Shown: positions 1 through 6,057 of the stretch, in pieces
Numbering within the stretch: the first letter of the stretch is position 1
Layout: every line of letters starts with the position of its first letter
Assembly: GCA_900754145.1 (NCBI GenBank)
Contig: CAAEBW010000107.1
Coordinates: 1-6,104, forward strand
DNA from: Clostridia bacterium
GTDB taxonomy: Bacteria > Bacillota > Clostridia > Oscillospirales > Acutalibacteraceae
Direction: 5' to 3'
DNA: 6,104 bases
Translations under genes and position numbers: made by a program
The notes under the pieces: model-generated
Told to the model about the DNA's origin: nothing
Database searches by the model: none
What the model saw: only the letters and a program-made list of their open reading frames with translations

Positions 1-22
1 GCAGTGTGAGACCCGCCCCTAC
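1..22 (-). repeat. Partial palindromic intergenic repeat, cut by the window edge
   Basis: Read on the minus strand this begins GTAGGGGCGGG and continues to the window edge, where the second arm is missing. It has the same GTAGGG start and GGCGGG arm as the repeat at 145-169, so I place it in the same family. The missing arm should be a CCCGCC-like sequence just outside the window. No coding capacity is visible. Confidence 0.5.
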
Positions 23-26
23 GTAT

Positions 27-58
27 TTAGATATTAGATTTTAGATGTTAGACATTAG
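27..58. repeat. Short tandem heptamer repeat (TTAGAYN)
   Basis: Four complete 7-bp units follow each other without gaps: TTAGATA (27-33), TTAGATT (34-40), TTAGATG (41-47) and TTAGACA (48-54). A partial unit, TTAG (55-58), follows. The last base of each unit varies and the sixth is T or C. It sits between two palindromic repeats in the gene-free left end. It looks like an AT-rich microsatellite-like filler. No function can be read from it. Confidence 0.75.
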
Positions 59-59
59 G

Positions 60-86
60 CGCGGAAGGCATAAATGCCTTCCCTAC
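60..86 (-). repeat. Palindromic intergenic repeat, copy A
   Basis: Perfect 9-bp arms GGAAGGCAT (63-71) and ATGCCTTCC (74-82) flank a 2-nt loop. On the minus strand it reads GTAG, inverted repeat, GCG. It has the same architecture as the copy at 103-129 in the opposite orientation, with compensatory differences between the arms. In RNA either strand would form a strong hairpin. It has no U-tract, so it is not a canonical terminator, although it lies downstream of asnB and could protect or trim the 3' end of that transcript (inference). Confidence 0.8.
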
Positions 87-102
87 GTTAAAAACGGATA
101 AT

Positions 103-129
103 GTAGGGAACGGATTTATCCGTTCCGCG
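103..129 (+). repeat. Palindromic intergenic repeat, copy B
   Basis: Perfect 9-bp arms GGAACGGAT (107-115) and ATCCGTTCC (118-126) surround a TT loop, with GTAG before and GCG after. Compared on the same strand with the copy at 60-86, the outer bases and loop are identical and the only differences are two positions in each arm, changed so that pairing is kept. An overlapping alternative pairing also exists between ACGGATAA (94-101) and TTATCCGT (116-123). Confidence 0.8.
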
Positions 130-144
130 TTTCAGACGATAGAA

Positions 145-169
145 GGCGGGAGACAAGCCCCCGCCCCAC
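145..169 (-). repeat. Palindromic intergenic repeat, GC-rich variant
   Basis: Arms GGCGGG (145-150) and CCCGCC (160-165) enclose a 9-nt loop, and the minus strand starts GTGGGGCGGG. This resembles the GTAGGGGCGGG start of the truncated repeat at 1-22, so both look like a GC-rich subfamily of the repeats at 60-86 and 103-129. It is the first stable hairpin reached by transcripts leaving asnB, but the bases after it on the minus strand (TTCTATCG) are not a convincing U-tract. Confidence 0.6.
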
Positions 170-244
170 GGTTGTTAATTGAATCTGTTATCCCTACAAA
201 CCCCGATTTTTTTGCGGCCCTTTTTTATGATTATATGAATTTTC
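170..244 (-). other. asnB 3' flank, AT-rich, no clear terminator
   Basis: This 75-bp stretch follows the asnB stop codon on the minus strand. It has A-runs and a weak CCG/CGG pairing around a 7-A loop, but no GC-rich stem followed by a U-run in the asnB direction. It contains TATCCCTAC (189-197), which on the minus strand is GTAGGGATA, the same nine bases found in the loop of the glnN leader palindrome (5912-5920). This may be a degenerate single end of the palindromic repeat family (inference). Confidence 0.4.
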
Positions 245-1825
245 TTATTTTCCGCTGTCGCCGTAGTTGGAAAGCACGCGTGCGGAGGGGTCGTTTACAT
301 TACAGCCCTCCCACTCCTTATTGGGCATCCAGAAGTCCTTTACCATTTTTGCCTGACCGGGGTACTTTGATTCAAAAATCTCGCGATACAGGAGGGATTC
401 CTTGGTAAAGGGTCTTGCAAAATCGTATTTTTCGCATTTCTCTGCGAATTCCTTATCGGTGTACTGTGCTTCGGCGTACTCCTTTAGGTAATCGACCATT
501 GAGTGACCTACCGCGTCCGAGAAAGCCGCCTTTTCGCGCATAAGAATATCGTAGGGGAGATAGTCTCCCTCAAAGGCGTGGCGCAAGAGATATTTGCCCT
601 TGTTATATTTGTTGAGCTTTATTTCGGGGTCAACGCTCATAACATATTTTACAAAATCAAGGTCGCCGAAGGGCACCCGCGCCTCAAGGGAGTTTACAGA
701 AATACAGCGGTCGGCGCGCAGAACATCGTACATATGAAGCTCGCGCACACGCTTTTGGGACTCCTTCTGAAATTCCTCGGCGTTCGGGGCGAAATCGGTG
801 TATTTATAGCCGAACAGCTCGTCGGAAATTTCGCCCGTCAAGAGCACCCTTACATCGGTGGTTTCGTGTATCGCCTTGCAGATAAGGTACATTCCTATGC
901 TTGCCCTTATGGTGGTGATGTCGTATGTGCCGAGCAATGCTATAACATCGGGCAGAGCCGCTAAAACATCGTCCTTGGTGATTATGATTTCGCGGTGGTC
1001 TGAGCCTATATAGTCGGCAACCTGCTTTGCGTATTTAAGGTCTATAGCGTCGGTGCTCATACCGATAGCAAAGGTCTTAATAGGCTTCTTTAAAAGCTTG
1101 GCGGAAATGGCGCAGACAAGGGAGGAGTCAAGACCGCCGCTTAAAAGAAAGCCAACGGGAGTGTCGGCGTCAAGCCGCTTTTCAACGCCTGCTACTAACT
1201 TATCGTGAATGTTTTTGCATACGGTTTCCAAATCGTCATGGCAGACCTCGTCCACCTTGGCAATATCGTTGTAGCAGTAGAATCTGCCGTCCTTATAGTA
1301 GTGACCGGGCGGGAAGGGCATAATTTTATCGGCAAGCCCTACAAGGTTCTTAGGCTCGGAGGCAAATAGTATGCCGCCTTCCTCGTCAAAGCCGTAGTAA
1401 AGCGGGCGTATGCCTATCGGATCGCGCGCGGCGATAAAATCCTTAGAGTCGCCGTCATAGATAATCATTGCAAACTCCGCGTCGAGCATACCAAACATTC
1501 CTATTCCGTACTGCTCATAAAGCGGGAGCAGTATTTCGCAGTCGGAATCGCTTTCAAATGTATAGCCTTTTTTAATCAGCTCGTCCTTTATGGGTCTGAA
1601 ACCGTAGATTTCACCGTTGCAGACGAGCATATTATTCTTATATGTGAAGGGCTGCATACCCTTGTCGGTAAGCCCCATTATTGCAAGACGGTGGAATCCG
1701 AGCAGACCGTTATTAAGCTTTACGACCTTTGACATATCCGGTCCGCGCGAAACGGTCCTTTCAAAGCCCAGCTTAAATTCGTCATCGGTTAGTCTGCTCC
1801 CGATATAGCCCATAATAGAACACAT
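245..1825 (-). CDS. asnB: Asparagine synthetase B, glutamine-hydrolysing (class II)
   Basis: Makes asparagine from aspartate, ATP and the amide nitrogen of glutamine (ammonia can replace glutamine) in the cytoplasm. The 526-residue protein is close to the usual length of about 550. The N-terminal glutaminase domain (about 1-200) starts MCSIMG, giving the catalytic Cys2 after Met removal, and has HRLAIM (45-50), NGEIYG (70-75) and Asp95 of the glutamine pocket. The synthetase domain carries the ATP pyrophosphatase P-loop LSGGLDSS (228-235), GEISDELFGYKY (331-342) and EARVPFGD (381-388). The start is set by GAGG (1834-1837) 8 nt upstream and by the need for Cys at position 2. It is the last gene of the group, 104 bp after amt, and consumes the glutamine made by GlnN. 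No T-box leader or clear own promoter is visible, so I infer read-through from amt. The C-terminal tail after about 500 is the least recognisable part. Confidence 0.95.
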   Translation of the reverse strand: MCSIMGYIGSRLTDDEFKLGFERTVSRGPDMSKVVKLNNGLLGFHRLAIMGLTDKGMQPFTYKNNMLVCNGEIYGFRPIKDELIKKGYTFESDSDCEILLPLYEQYGIGMFGMLDAEFAMIIYDGDSKDFIAARDPIGIRPLYYGFDEEGGILFASEPKNLVGLADKIMPFPPGHYYKDGRFYCYNDIAKVDEVCHDDLETVCKNIHDKLVAGVEKRLDADTPVGFLLSGGLDSSLVCAISAKLLKKPIKTFAIGMSTDAIDLKYAKQVADYIGSDHREIIITKDDVLAALPDVIALLGTYDITTIRASIGMYLICKAIHETTDVRVLLTGEISDELFGYKYTDFAPNAEEFQKESQKRVRELHMYDVLRADRCISVNSLEARVPFGDLDFVKYVMSVDPEIKLNKYNKGKYLLRHAFEGDYLPYDILMREKAAFSDAVGHSMVDYLKEYAEAQYTDKEFAEKCEKYDFARPFTKESLLYREIFESKYPGQAKMVKDFWMPNKEWEGCNVNDPSARVLSNYGDSGK

Positions 1826-1868
1826 AAAAGTTTCCTCATTTCAATTAAAAGTGATGTTTTTTAAATGC

Positions 1869-1900
1869 GCAAAGGCTTCCCGTTTAAGGGAAGCTTTTGC
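1869..1900 (-). terminator. Hairpin between amt and asnB (attenuator or processing site)
   Basis: On the minus strand GCTTCCC and GGGAAGC form a 7-bp stem with a 6-nt loop TTAAAC. After one A-C mismatch it continues as GCAAA/TTTGC for five more pairs. The following bases (GCATTTAAAAAAC) lack a U-tract on this strand, so it is a poor intrinsic terminator. It could be a partial attenuator, an RNase stop that sets different amounts of amt and asnB mRNA, or a relic terminator. It lies 30 nt after the amt stop codon and is not in a coding region. Confidence 0.5.
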
Positions 1901-1929
1901 AATTTATAATAGGGAGGTTAAAGCAAAGT

Positions 1930-3696
1930 TTAGAACTGTTCAACATCCTGAAGAGCGTCGTAGCCCTCTTCACCTGTACGAACCTTTACAACATTTTCAA
2001 CATCGTAAACGAATATCTTACCGTCGCCGATATGACCTGTGTAAAGAACCTTTTTAGCCGTCTCAACAACCTGAGCTACAGGAACCTTGCAGACAACTAT
2101 GTCAACCTGAATCTTAGGTAAGAGGGAGGTTTCAACCTCAACACCTCTGTAATACTCGGGCTTGCCCTTCTGTATGCCGCAGCCTAAAACATGGGTTACG
2201 GTCATACCGGTAATACCGATGCCGACCATTGCGTTCTTGAGCGCCTCAAGCTTAGCTTCCTTGCAGACAACCTCAACCTTGGTAATCTTCTCGCCGCTTG
2301 CAGGCTTAACATCAGCCGCAACCTTGGGCATTTCCTTAACTTCAACAGCCTCGGCAACAGGAACATCGCCTGTAACCGCAACGGGATCTTCGTCCTCGTC
2401 GATGTACTCGGGGAGCATCGCGAATCCTGCGTAGGCACTGGGAAGTCCGTGCTCGGTAGCGTCAAGACCTTCGATTTCCTCTTCACGGCTGACGCGAAGT
2501 CCGACGATAGCCTTGATGACTAAGAATGTAATTGTGATTGTAACCGCGGTCCAAAGAGCAACAGCTGCAAAGCCTGTAACCTGTAAGCCTAAAAGCTCAA
2601 AGCCGCCGCCGTAGAAGAGGCCCTTGATGGTTTCGCCCGAAGCGTTGGCTATCGAATAGCCGGGGGCAGTGTCGGTAGCAAAAAGACCTACCGCTATAGT
2701 ACCCCAGATACCGTTCATACAGTGAACCGCAACAGCACCAACCGGGTCATCGATGTGGAGCTTGTGATCAAGAAGCCATACGCCGAATACAACTAAAAGT
2801 CCCGCAACCGCACCGATTATCGAAGCGCCCAAAGCGTCTGTAACATCGCAGGGAGCGGTAATCGCTACAAGACCTGCAAGGGAAGCGTTAAGACACATTG
2901 AAACATCGGGCTTGCCGTATTTAATCCAGGTAAATATCATACATACAACTGTCGCAACGGCGGGAGCAACGGTTGTGGTGAGGAATACAGAGCCTAACTG
3001 CTCTATAGAGGTACAAGCCGCACCGTTGAAGCCGTACCAGCCGAGCCAGAGAATGAATACGCCTAAAGCGCCTAAAGCAATGCTGTGACCGGGGAAGGCG
3101 TTTACCTTTACAACCTTGCCCTTTTCGTCCTTTTTGAACTTACCGATACGCGGTCCTAAGATTTTAGCGCCGATTAAAGCGGAGATACCGCCTACCATAT
3201 GTATAGCGCAGGAACCCGCGAAATCGTGGAAGCCTAACTGTGAAAGCCAGCCGCCGCCCCAAATCCAGTGAGCCTCAATCGGGTAGATAAGAGCCGAGAT
3301 AACGCCCGAATAAATGCAGTAGGAAAGGAATTTTGTTCTTTCTGCCATAGCGCCTGAAACTATAGTGGCGGTTGTAGCGCAGAAAACAAGGTTAAATACG
3401 AAGTTTGAAAAATCAAAATCCGAATATGCTGTGAAAATGTCGAACCCGGGCTTACCGATAAGTCCCACAACATCCTCGCCTAACAGCAGGCTGAAACCGA
3501 TAAGAACGAAGACCACGGTACCGATACAGAAGTCCATAAGGTTCTTCATTATAATGTTGCCTGTGTTCTTGGCTCTTGTAAAGCCGGCTTCTACCATTGC
3601 GAAGCCTGCCTGCATCCAAAATACCAATGCCGCACCGATTAAAAACCAAACTCCGAAGACTTGACCGGAGATGGCTTCCATGATTGTTGAATCCAT
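1930..3696 (-). CDS. Ammonium transporter with fused C-terminal PII (GlnB/GlnK) domain
   Basis: Cytoplasmic-membrane ammonium channel (Amt/MEP/Rh family) joined to its own PII regulator; 588 residues from the chosen start. Residues about 4-400 are hydrophobic and Amt-like, with the two pore histidines at His166 (CAIHMVGG) and His325 (VAVHCMNG). The Amt C-terminal signature GLDATEHGLPSAYAGF ends near 425. An acidic Ala/Pro/Val-rich linker (about 426-468) leads to a complete PII domain (about 470-588) with QKG and YYRG of the T-loop, TGHIGDGKIFV (B-loop, 553-563) and VRTGEEG (C-loop, 572-578). The tyrosine uridylylated in E. coli PII (Tyr51 in YRGAEY) is Val521 here (YRGVEV), and the position of the cyanobacterial phosphoserine is also Val, so control is more likely by ATP/ADP/2-oxoglutarate binding than by these modifications (inference). 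An upstream ATG at 3705 abuts the Shine-Dalgarno directly and is rejected. Lies 66 bp after glnN. Confidence 0.94.
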   Translation of the reverse strand: MDSTIMEAISGQVFGVWFLIGAALVFWMQAGFAMVEAGFTRAKNTGNIIMKNLMDFCIGTVVFVLIGFSLLLGEDVVGLIGKPGFDIFTAYSDFDFSNFVFNLVFCATTATIVSGAMAERTKFLSYCIYSGVISALIYPIEAHWIWGGGWLSQLGFHDFAGSCAIHMVGGISALIGAKILGPRIGKFKKDEKGKVVKVNAFPGHSIALGALGVFILWLGWYGFNGAACTSIEQLGSVFLTTTVAPAVATVVCMIFTWIKYGKPDVSMCLNASLAGLVAITAPCDVTDALGASIIGAVAGLLVVFGVWLLDHKLHIDDPVGAVAVHCMNGIWGTIAVGLFATDTAPGYSIANASGETIKGLFYGGGFELLGLQVTGFAAVALWTAVTITITFLVIKAIVGLRVSREEEIEGLDATEHGLPSAYAGFAMLPEYIDEDEDPVAVTGDVPVAEAVEVKEMPKVAADVKPASGEKITKVEVVCKEAKLEALKNAMVGIGITGMTVTHVLGCGIQKGKPEYYRGVEVETSLLPKIQVDIVVCKVPVAQVVETAKKVLYTGHIGDGKIFVYDVENVVKVRTGEEGYDALQDVEQF

Positions 3697-3705
3697 AAAA
3701 ATCAT

Positions 3706-3710
3706 CCCTT
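3706..3710 (-). promoter_or_regulatory. Ribosome binding site deciding the amt start
   Basis: AAGGG on the minus strand lies 9 nt before the ATG at 3696 and 0 nt before the in-frame ATG at 3705. Only the first spacing is workable, so translation most likely starts MDSTIMEAI, three residues shorter than the longest reading frame. Confidence 0.75.
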
Positions 3711-3727
3711 TAAAAATTTTATTGTCT

Positions 3728-3749
3728 GCCGCCGTTTTTACACGGCGGC
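3728..3749 (-). terminator. Hairpin between glnN and amt (weak attenuator or processing site)
   Basis: GCCGCCGT and ACGGCGGC form a perfect 8-bp GC-rich stem around a 6-nt loop GTAAAA, 13 nt after the glnN stop. On the minus strand it is followed by AGACAATAAAATTTTTAAAG. The U-run begins about 10 nt after the stem, too far for an ideal intrinsic terminator. A likely role is partial termination or 3'-end protection, leaving more glnN than amt mRNA (inference). Confidence 0.55.
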
Positions 3750-3762
3750 TTGTGACCTGAAT

Positions 3763-5853
3763 TTATTTTACGCTGAATAGCATATCGCCGTATGACGGAT
3801 AGGGCCAGCTCTCTGCCGGAACCATAGTTTCAAGCTCGTCAACCGTAATTCTAAGCTCACTCATAGCCGAGAACACGCTGTCCTTATAGAACATTGAAAG
3901 CGCTGTGGTATCGTTTATTTCCTTAGCCTTAAGGGTAGCTTCCTCAAGCTTCTGCACCTTTTTGTAGGCGGCGGTGTTCAACTTGCTTATCTTAGCGAGC
4001 AATTCCTTTTCATAGGTGCTGTCAACATCGCCGCAGGCGGCTTTCGCAATAATGGTGTCGGAAAGCTCGTGTGAATAACGGCTTACCGCGGGCAGATAAT
4101 CCTTCTTAGCCATATCAATCATTGTAAGAGCCTCAATGTTAAGGGTCTTGCAGTAGTTTTCGGAAAGAATTTCGTATCTCGCGCGCATTTCGGTTTCGGA
4201 ATATACATTGTGAGAGGTGAAGAGCTTAATGTTCTTATCACTAATCGAATAGGGCAGGCAGTCGGGGGTTGTGCGGAGGTTAAGAAGTCCTCTCTTTTCC
4301 GCCTCGGCGATCCACGCGTCGTCATATCCGTTTCCGTTAAATATAATGCGCTTATGCTCGGTAATGGTCTTCTTGATAAGCTCGTGTAAGGCTTCCTCAA
4401 AGTCCTCTGCCGCTTCGAGTGTATCCGCAAACTGCTTTAATTCCTCGGCAACAGCGGTGTTAAGTACTACATTCGTGCAGGAAACAGATGAGGAAGAGCC
4501 TAACATTCTGAACTCAAACTTGTTGCCTGTGAATGCGAAGGGCGAAGTTCTGTTGCGGTCGGTGGCGTCCTTCGGGAACTTAGGCAGGGTGTGAACGCCT
4601 ATCTTAAGTAATTCCTTTTCCTTGCCGCCGTAGGGCTGATCCTTTTCGATAGCCTCTAATACCTCGGTAAGCTCGGTACCTAAGAACATTGAAACGACCG
4701 CTGGGGGCGCTTCGTTCGCGCCGAGTCGGTGGTCATTGCCCGCAGAGGCAACCGAAACGCGGAGCATATCCTGATATTCGTCAACCGCCTTAATTACCGC
4801 GCAGAGGAAAAGCAAGAACTGTGCGTTTTCATATGGTGTGTCGCCGGGGTTTAAGAGGTTTACCCCTGTATCGGTTGAAACCGACCAGTTGTTGTGCTTA
4901 CCGCTTCCGTTTACTCCCGCAAACGGCTTTTCGTGTAAGAGGCATACCATATGGTGCTTTTTAGCAACCTTCTGCATAATCTCCATTGTAAGCTGGTTGT
5001 GGTCCGCCGCAATGTTTGTGGTGGTGAAAACGGGGGCTAACTCGTGCTGTGCGGGAGCAACCTCATTGTGCTCGGTCTTGGCAAGAATACCTAACTTCCA
5101 AAGCTCCTCATTAAGGTCGTTCATAAACGCCTGAACGCGCGGCTTAATGATTCCGAAGTAGTGGTCCTCAAGCTCCTGACCTTTAGGCGGCTTTGCACCG
5201 AAAAGGGTGCGGCCTGTATAAATAAGGTCTTTTCTCTTGTTGTAAACATCCTCGTCAACAAGGAAGTACTCCTGCTCGGGACCTACCGTGGTCTTAACCG
5301 ACTTAGCGTCGGTGTTGCCGAAGAGTCTTAAAACGCGAAGTGCCTGCTTGTTAATTGCCTGCATACTGCGAAGAAGAGGAGTCTTTTTATCGAGCGCCTC
5401 GCCGCCGTAGGAGCAGAAGGCGGTCGGAATGCAAAGCACTCCGTCCTTAATAAATGCGTAGGAGGTCGGGTCCCAAGCTGTGTAGCCTCTCGCCTCAAAG
5501 GTGGCGCGAAGTCCGCCGGAGGGGAAGGAGGAAGCGTCAGGCTCGCCCTGAATCAACTCCTTGCCCGAAAACTCCATAATAACCTTACCGTCGCTGACAG
5601 GAGTTATAAAGCTGTCGTGCTTTTCTGCGGAAAGACCCGAGAGCGGCTGGAACCAGTGTGTGTAATGTGTGGCTCCTTTTTCAATCGCCCAGTCCTTCAT
5701 TGCGTTGGCGACAACAGTGGCTACATTCGGGTCGAGTGAACGACCGTCCTTAATAGTACGCTGGAGTGCCTTGTAGGTTTCTTTCGGAAGCCTCTGCTGC
5801 ATAACGCTGTCGCCAAATACATTGCTGCCGAAAATTTCGCTCATACTGCTCAT
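3763..5853 (-). CDS. glnN: Glutamine synthetase type III (GlnN family)
   Basis: Joins ammonium to glutamate with ATP to give glutamine; a cytoplasmic homo-oligomer, known in this family as a dodecamer. At 696 residues it matches type III enzymes (about 700) and is far longer than type I (about 450). Signatures in order: a GSIII-specific N-terminal part with QPLSG (69-73), the metal-binding strand GPEQEYF (191-197), [14 protein letters not shown] (261-274), the family hallmark [10 protein letters not shown] (315-324), [13 protein letters not shown] (373-385) with the catalytic-loop region, and [21 protein letters not shown] (434-454). The C-terminal about 200 residues are helical in character and GSIII-specific. 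The start is supported by GAGAGG (5861-5866) with a 7-nt spacing. No adenylylation-type motif is seen. It is the first gene of the group, behind a consensus promoter and a structured leader (5854-6022). Some annotators use the symbol glnA for this family. No frameshift or missing key residue was seen. Confidence 0.96.
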   Translation of the reverse strand: MSSMSEIFGSNVFGDSVMQQRLPKETYKALQRTIKDGRSLDPNVATVVANAMKDWAIEKGATHYTHWFQPLSGLSAEKHDSFITPVSDGKVIMEFSGKELIQGEPDASSFPSGGLRATFEARGYTAWDPTSYAFIKDGVLCIPTAFCSYGGEALDKKTPLLRSMQAINKQALRVLRLFGNTDAKSVKTTVGPEQEYFLVDEDVYNKRKDLIYTGRTLFGAKPPKGQELEDHYFGIIKPRVQAFMNDLNEELWKLGILAKTEHNEVAPAQHELAPVFTTTNIAADHNQLTMEIMQKVAKKHHMVCLLHEKPFAGVNGSGKHNNWSVSTDTGVNLLNPGDTPYENAQFLLFLCAVIKAVDEYQDMLRVSVASAGNDHRLGANEAPPAVVSMFLGTELTEVLEAIEKDQPYGGKEKELLKIGVHTLPKFPKDATDRNRTSPFAFTGNKFEFRMLGSSSSVSCTNVVLNTAVAEELKQFADTLEAAEDFEEALHELIKKTITEHKRIIFNGNGYDDAWIAEAEKRGLLNLRTTPDCLPYSISDKNIKLFTSHNVYSETEMRARYEILSENYCKTLNIEALTMIDMAKKDYLPAVSRYSHELSDTIIAKAACGDVDSTYEKELLAKISKLNTAAYKKVQKLEEATLKAKEINDTTALSMFYKDSVFSAMSELRITVDELETMVPAESWPYPSYGDMLFSVK

Positions 5854-5872
5854 AATTTAACCTCTCTTTTTC

Positions 5873-5952
5873 TTTCGGATAAATAAAAGCGGCAACGGCG
5901 TCAGGGAAAGCTATCCCTACGCGACGCCGTTGCCGCTTAATATTATCCGAAA
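5873..5952. repeat. 80-bp near-palindrome in the glnN leader (terminator-like or MITE-like)
   Basis: Nested inverted repeats: outer 10-bp arms TTTCGGATAA (5873-5882) and TTATCCGAAA (5943-5952), a 4x4 mismatch, then perfect 16-bp arms (5887-5902 and 5923-5938) rich in GGCAACGGC. The 20-nt loop itself contains AGGGA/TCCCT. In the glnN transcript the 16-bp stem is followed by UUAUUUAU, so it may act as a terminator. The loop holds GTAGGGATA as in the left-end repeats, and the long terminal symmetry also fits a small palindromic insertion. No target duplication was identified with certainty. Confidence 0.75.
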
Positions 5953-5965
5953 TTTGATTTTGCAT

Positions 5966-6019
5966 AAAAAAAGAAACGGGGAGTAAAGTAGTAATCACTA
6001 CCGACGCCATTGCCGTTTC
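5966..6019 (-). terminator. Terminator-like hairpin at the start of the glnN leader
   Basis: On the minus strand GAAACGG (6019-6013) pairs with CCGTTTC (5979-5973), followed directly by seven Us (5972-5966). The 33-nt interior holds a second small stem, GTAGT-GATT-ACTAC. The promoter is immediately upstream and glnN is more than 100 nt downstream, so this is placed as a leader attenuator. The closing stem is only 7 bp with a large interior, so its strength alone is uncertain. Confidence 0.6.
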
Positions 6020-6028
6020 GTTGGTGCT

Positions 6029-6057
6029 ATTATACGCCCGCAAATTTTATTTGTCAA
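6029..6057 (-). promoter_or_regulatory. Consensus sigma-A promoter for glnN-amt-asnB
   Basis: Minus strand TTGACA (6057-6052), a 17-bp spacer and TATAAT (6034-6029) match the housekeeping consensus exactly. Transcription should start near 6020-6023, giving a leader of about 170 nt. The AT-rich run upstream (6058-6104) could serve as an UP element. No GlnR/TnrA box (TGTNA-N7-TNACA) was found, so any nitrogen control would more likely act in the leader than at the promoter (inference). Confidence 0.9.

Noticed and set aside
1..170. CRISPR array
   Set aside because: The repeats are short palindromes in both orientations with irregular spacing and differing sequence, and there are no uniform spacers.
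172..408. Plus-strand open frame overlapping the asnB 3' end
   Set aside because: It runs antisense through the asnB C-terminal codons, has no ribosome binding site, and its composition (Arg/Pro/Ser-rich) is typical of a shadow frame.
503..964. 153-codon plus-strand frame inside asnB
   Set aside because: It lies fully antisense to conserved asnB codons and resembles no family. Long antisense frames are common opposite GC-biased third positions.
1826..1929. T-box or own promoter for asnB
   Set aside because: The gap is only 104 bp, has no T-box-like GGTGG sequence and no terminator/antiterminator pair. TATTATAAA is present but has no -35 at a proper distance.
5854..6022. Glutamine riboswitch in the glnN leader
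   Set aside because: The leader is dominated by long simple hairpins and lacks a multi-helix conserved core. Known glutamine aptamers are mainly cyanobacterial and marine.
5750..6043. 97-codon minus-strand frame across the glnN start and leader
   Set aside because: It reads through the terminator-like hairpin, the palindrome and the ribosome binding site, and enters glnN out of frame. Its start lies upstream of the expected transcription start.
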